The notes beneath the pieces are model-generated. The model was not told where the DNA came from. It worked only from the letters and a program-made list of their open reading frames with translations, and searched no databases. DNA of 9,438 bases from an uncultured Fretibacterium sp. (GTDB lineage: Bacteria; Synergistota; Synergistia; Synergistales; Aminobacteriaceae), in the NCBI GenBank assembly GCA_937915755.1, contig CALGGR010000246.1:1-9438 (forward strand), given 5' to 3'. Positions 6,394 to 9,438 of the stretch are shown piece after piece; positions within the stretch are counted from its first letter, which is position 1, and each line of letters begins with the position of its first letter. The translations under genes and the position numbers were made by a program.

Positions 6394-7227
6394 TTAATTA
6401 CCTCCTGTTATGTCCGGATAGTAGAAGCGTTTATTTTTTTCCTGCTTTAAGCTGTCCCATGAAGCCAAAATTTTTACTGCTTCATTTGCAGCCCTTATAG
6501 TATCATCAATTCCCGAATACTCTAGCACGTTATTATTTCTGTCCGCAACAACTGCGAATACTGCCCCTGCTCTCAGTCCGTAAATTCCCGCAAGAGTCAA
6601 TATTGCCGCTGCCTCCATCTCGAAATTCATTACTCCTGCATTCTGCAAGTCCTGAATCTTGTGCGAAAATCCTGACTGTGTATAGCCATTAAATCCCGGT
6701 CTTGCCTGTCCGCAATAGAATGATGCTGTTGTGCAGGATATTCCGACATGATACGAAATGCCTAAATTCTCGCATGCCTGAATTAATGCAAGTACTATTT
6801 CATGATGTGCAAGTGCAGGATATGATTTATCGATATAGTCATCACTCGTCCCGTCCTGCCTCATAGCTCCGGAACATATGACTAACTCTCCGCATGATAT
6901 TCCCTCACGTACTGCCCCGCATGTCCCGATACGGATGAACGTATCAGCCCCCAATTCCGCAAGTTCCTCAATGGCGATTGAGCTTGAAGGCCCGCCTATG
7001 CCCGTAGAACATGCAGAGAGCTTCACGCCGCAAAAAGTTCCGCTGTATGTCCTGTATTCACGGTGAGACGCAATGAATTTCCGTTCGTCCCATTCCTGCG
7101 CAATAAGGTCTACTCTGTCAGGGTCTCCCGGCAAAAGTACGTATCTGTTTATGTCCCCGTCTTTGCACTGGATATGATACTGCATGTTATCCGTCATCTT
7201 CGGCCTGTCCGCGTCTGAATGCCACAT
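6394..7227 (-). CDS. udp: Uridine phosphorylase
   Basis: Cytosolic nucleoside phosphorylase of the NP-I family: uridine + phosphate gives uracil + ribose-1-phosphate. It has 277 residues; E. coli Udp is about 253, and the excess is mostly short N- and C-terminal tails. Phosphate-binding LPGDPDR is at 32-38, STGIGGPSSSIAIEEL at 74-89, and FIRIGTCGAV at 97-106 carries the conserved Arg. FYCGQARP at 170-177 holds the Gln and Arg that recognise uracil and favours uridine over purine nucleosides. NFEMEAAAILTLA at 201-213 has the ribose-binding Met/Glu. ATG 7227 lies 2 nt after the TAG of the YedF-like gene. An AGGTGG is at 7241-7246, a slightly long gap of 13 nt, so expression probably depends on coupling. 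A later Met at residue 11 has no ribosome-binding site. It pairs with hpt as a nucleoside/base salvage unit. Confidence 0.92.
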   Translation of the reverse strand: MWHSDADRPKMTDNMQYHIQCKDGDINRYVLLPGDPDRVDLIAQEWDERKFIASHREYRTYSGTFCGVKLSACSTGIGGPSSSIAIEELAELGADTFIRIGTCGAVREGISCGELVICSGAMRQDGTSDDYIDKSYPALAHHEIVLALIQACENLGISYHVGISCTTASFYCGQARPGFNGYTQSGFSHKIQDLQNAGVMNFEMEAAAILTLAGIYGLRAGAVFAVVADRNNNVLEYSGIDDTIRAANEAVKILASWDSLKQEKNKRFYYPDITGGN

Positions 7228-7229
7228 AA

Positions 7230-7826
7230 CTATATGCTTACCACCTTTTCACACGAAAATATTTTGCTGAGTATTTCGCTCATCTGACACATTATGCCGG
7301 CTCCTACAGCTTCAGTTATTCCGAGATTGTCGGCACATGATTCTGATACGAGAATGCTGACCCCCTGATCTTCAAGCTGCTTCAAGATAGTGCATGAAGG
7401 TGATGTGTATGCTGCGAGCTTTACGGCACTATTCATCAGGGCTATAACTTCAGGCTTTGGTTTTGCATCGTACAGTGAAGAAAGAAATCTATGAAGGAAG
7501 GAATATTTGTGCTTTCGGTTTTCGCATGATATTAATACTCCTGATGATACCGGTTCTGTTTTTGCTTTGGGCTGTGAAGTCTGGATTTTAGGTGCGGGGT
7601 TAGGCTGCTGTTCAGGTTCTTGGGGTTCTTCCTTCTCAATCTTTGAGGCAGTAACATAAAGCAAGCCTTCATCATCTTCAAGAATAACGTTATTGAAGCC
7701 CTGAGACTTCAGGAATTTCGTTAACCCGTCAGCCTGTGCCGGGCCGTCAATCGAAATTTTTGCTTCGTCTTCGTCAGGACTTATTGCACCTCGTACAAAA
7801 TTAACGGCATCATTGCAGGTTCGACC
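7230..7826 (-). CDS. YedF-like sulfurtransferase-family protein (5' partial at the right seam)
   Basis: The frame is open from the stop at 7230 back to the seam near 7826, well past the TTG at 7664, which is not a convincing start. The first visible part (GRTCNDAVNFVRG) corresponds to the TusA/SirA-like domain of YedF; its Cys is kept but the usual CPxP is not (CNDA). After a Pro/Lys/Gln-rich linker (about 7590-7640) the C-terminal part resembles the DsrE-like half of YedF: GVLISCEN, FLHRFLSSLYD, VIALMNSAVKLA, then LEDQGVSILVSESCADNLGI with a conserved Cys. In other bacteria YedF is linked to selenium metabolism, but its activity is not established. About 10-20 N-terminal residues and the start codon are lost. 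Its TAG is 2 nt from the udp start. Family call moderately sure; function unknown. Confidence 0.7.
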   Translation of the reverse strand, partial: GRTCNDAVNFVRGAISPDEDEAKISIDGPAQADGLTKFLKSQGFNNVILEDDEGLLYVTASKIEKEEPQEPEQQPNPAPKIQTSQPKAKTEPVSSGVLISCENRKHKYSFLHRFLSSLYDAKPKPEVIALMNSAVKLAAYTSPSCTILKQLEDQGVSILVSESCADNLGITEAVGAGIMCQMSEILSKIFSCEKVVSI

Positions 7827-8514
7827 CTTCGAGTTTATCCGTAAAACCGAGCCGGCTCAGCTTTTAAACTTCATTCAGGACGAGCATCCTCAGGCGATTG
7901 CTCTTATTTTGTCATACCTTGCGCCTCAGCAGGCTTCCATGATATTAGGCGCTCTGCCGGCCGAGAAGCAGGCGGATGTTGCCATGCGTATTGCTACCAT
8001 GGATCGTACTTCGCCCGAGGTTATCAAGGAGGTGGAAAAAGTTCTCGAAAGAAAGCTTTCTTCGCTCATCAATCAGGATTATACCATTGCCGGTGGTGTA
8101 GATGCCATTGTCCAGATTTTAAATACCGTCGATCGAGGTACAGAGAAGCGAATTATGGAGACATTGGAGATAGAAGAGCCGGATCTTGCGGAAGAGATCC
8201 GAAAGAAGATGTTCGTATTCGAGGATATTCTGCTTCTGGACGACCGTTCGATCCAGCGTGTTCTCCGCGACGTGGAGAACAACGACCTAAGCATTGCGCT
8301 AAAGGGCTCGAACGAGGAGGTACAGGAAGCCGTATTGAAGAACATGTCGTCGCGTCTGGCGGCGATGATCCGCGAGGATATGGAGTTTATGGGACCTGTC
8401 CGCATGAAGGACGTCGAGGAGGCGCAGCAGAAGATCGTCGGCATCATCCGCAAGTTGGAGGATGCGTCCGAAATCGTTATCTCAAGAGGCGGAGGTGACG
8501 ACCTCGTTGTATAG
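7813..8514 (+). CDS. fliG: Flagellar motor switch protein FliG (5' truncated at the seam)
   Basis: C-terminal two thirds of FliG, the rotor protein that contacts the stator in torque generation. Homology starts at about 7822 (RPFEFIRKTEPAQLLNFIQ) and includes the EHPQ motif (DEHPQAIALIL) of the middle domain. The C-terminal torque domain (MFVFEDILLLDDRSIQRVLR, then IREDMEFMGPVRMKDVEEAQ) and the typical acidic tail follow. Only 233 residues are present against about 335 for full FliG; the roughly 100-residue N-terminal domain that binds FliF is missing. The TTG at 7813 is a fortuitous frame start with no ribosome-binding site, and the sequence before it belongs to the YedF-like gene on the other strand. 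The 3' end overlaps fliH by 8 nt, normal for a flagellar operon. Confidence 0.93.
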   Translation: MQVRPFEFIRKTEPAQLLNFIQDEHPQAIALILSYLAPQQASMILGALPAEKQADVAMRIATMDRTSPEVIKEVEKVLERKLSSLINQDYTIAGGVDAIVQILNTVDRGTEKRIMETLEIEEPDLAEEIRKKMFVFEDILLLDDRSIQRVLRDVENNDLSIALKGSNEEVQEAVLKNMSSRLAAMIREDMEFMGPVRMKDVEEAQQKIVGIIRKLEDASEIVISRGGGDDLVV

Positions 8515-9438
8515 TGCCGTTTTTAAAGGACAGGTCGTACCGGCGGACGCGGACAGTACGCAGATCATCGATTCGAATGATCGCATCGGGGCGGCAATCG
8601 AGCGTTATAATGAGGAAATGGCAAAGCGGCGTGAGGAGGAGCTGAAGCGTCGGGTTGAGGACTTCCTGGAAAACTTGGAAGCGGACGACGAGGGCTTGCC
8701 GATCATACCGACGGATGAGGACGGGGAATATCTGCTTCCGACCGATTTTGACGGGAACCCGCTTTTATACGTGCATTCCGACGGGATGCTTTCAAACGAG
8801 CCTGAGCCGGATCCGCCGCCCGAAGAGGATACATCGGAAGAGGGCGAAGCGGCAGAGGAAGAGGTGGCGGTCGACGTCGAGGCGATCATGGCGGAGGCGC
8901 AGGCAAAGGCGGACAAGCTGATCGCGGAGGCGGAGGTGCAGGTCAGCGGAATTTTGGACGAGGCGACCGCACAGGCCGAGAAAATGAAGGAAGACGCCGT
9001 AAATGCCGGACACGAGGAGGGCTATGCGGCAGGGAATGAGCAGGCGATGGCAGAGCTTGCCGCAAAGGAGCAGGAACTGGCCGAGGTAAGGGCCGCGATG
9101 GAAAGGGATTTTGCGGTCAGAGAAAGCGGCATGGAGGAGCGTCTTTGCGATGTGGTCTGCGACATCGTCGGCAAGGTATTTGCCATCGAGTTCTTCGATA
9201 AAAAGGAGATCATCGCGCATCTCGTGGACAACGTCGTGACAAATTCTCCTTCGAGCAAGGAGTTTTTGGTCCGCGTCAACGATGAAAATTACGAGCTTTT
9301 AAATGAAAAAAAGGATGCGCTTCGCGAGAAGATCGGCTCAGGGATCGAGCTTGACATCATCCGGGATCCGCTTCTGACCGCGGAGCAGTGCCAGATTGAG
9401 ACGGACGGCGGCGTATATGACTGCGGGATGGACGTGCA
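8507..9438 (+). CDS. fliH: Flagellar assembly protein FliH (3' partial at the window edge)
   Basis: Export-apparatus regulator of the FliI ATPase. The frame is open from TTG 8507 to the window end, 310 codons. GGAGG at 8491-8495 is 11 nt upstream, and the product starts YSAVFKGQVVPADADSTQII, the usual FliH N-terminal style (a short beta region then IIDSNDRI). Residues 28-57 are helical. Residues 60-125 are acidic and proline-rich with a short repeated unit. Residues 125-200 are an Ala/Glu-rich coiled coil containing GHEEGYAAGNEQA, a FliH-like G-x-x-x-G pattern. The C-terminal globular part (DVVCDIVGKVFAIEFFDKKE onward) contacts FliI in known proteins. The expected fliI should follow beyond the window. 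Confidence 0.9.
   Translation, partial: MYSAVFKGQVVPADADSTQIIDSNDRIGAAIERYNEEMAKRREEELKRRVEDFLENLEADDEGLPIIPTDEDGEYLLPTDFDGNPLLYVHSDGMLSNEPEPDPPPEEDTSEEGEAAEEEVAVDVEAIMAEAQAKADKLIAEAEVQVSGILDEATAQAEKMKEDAVNAGHEEGYAAGNEQAMAELAAKEQELAEVRAAMERDFAVRESGMEERLCDVVCDIVGKVFAIEFFDKKEIIAHLVDNVVTNSPSSKEFLVRVNDENYELLNEKKDALREKIGSGIELDIIRDPLLTAEQCQIETDGGVYDCGMDV

Noticed and set aside
7664..7664. TTG as the start of the YedF-like gene
   Set aside because: The frame continues upstream for over 50 codons with protein-like sequence matching the family's N-terminal domain, and no ribosome-binding site precedes the TTG.
8605..9279. Ser/Arg-rich - strand frames opposite fliH
   Set aside because: Low-complexity mirror of the Glu/Ala-rich fliH codons; fliH itself is open throughout and recognisable.

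Overview
The window reads as three blocks of DNA that do not belong to one natural gene order. The left block (1 to about 876, + strand) holds the 3' part of a CitA/DcuS-type sensor histidine kinase and the first codons of its response regulator. It looks like Clostridia, probably Lachnospiraceae. The middle block (about 877-7820) has every gene on the - strand. The right block (about 7820-9438, + strand) holds fliG lacking its 5' end and most of fliH, again Clostridia-like. At each seam, genes stop abruptly in mid-domain. The left flank breaks inside a response regulator and the right flank resumes inside fliG, so a single simple insertion does not explain the arrangement. A chimeric assembly join or a complex rearrangement is more likely.

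Middle block, in its own transcription order (high to low coordinates): a YedF-like sulfurtransferase-family gene whose start is lost at the seam, udp (uridine phosphorylase) and hpt (hypoxanthine phosphoribosyltransferase). These three are tightly packed and end in a strong terminator. Next come an AT-rich intergenic region, a large secreted lipoprotein gene with its own terminator, a near-consensus promoter driving tRNA-Ala(GGC) with a terminator, a 40-residue coiled-coil protein, and glpF-glpK (glycerol facilitator and glycerol kinase) with a terminator. The source is probably an anaerobe with strong AGGAGG ribosome-binding sites. The YedF gene, the lipoprotein style and the general look suggest a Synergistota-like bacterium, but this is only an impression and needs a database search.

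Functionally, GlpF lets glycerol in and GlpK traps it as glycerol-3-phosphate. Udp and Hpt salvage pyrimidine and purine bases. The lipoprotein is probably displayed on the envelope. The flanks concern sensing of extracellular di- or tricarboxylates (kinase/regulator) and flagellar assembly (FliG in the rotor, FliH in the export ATPase complex).

No previously undescribed defence, mobile or RNA system was found. The main points for a second look are the two seams, two in-frame ribosome-binding-site/start pairs on glpK, a changed first NPA motif in GlpF, a 40-residue coiled-coil gene, a short leader-like frame before glpF, the modular lipoprotein, a YedF protein with a degenerate CPxP motif, and an acidic repeat-bearing insert in FliH.
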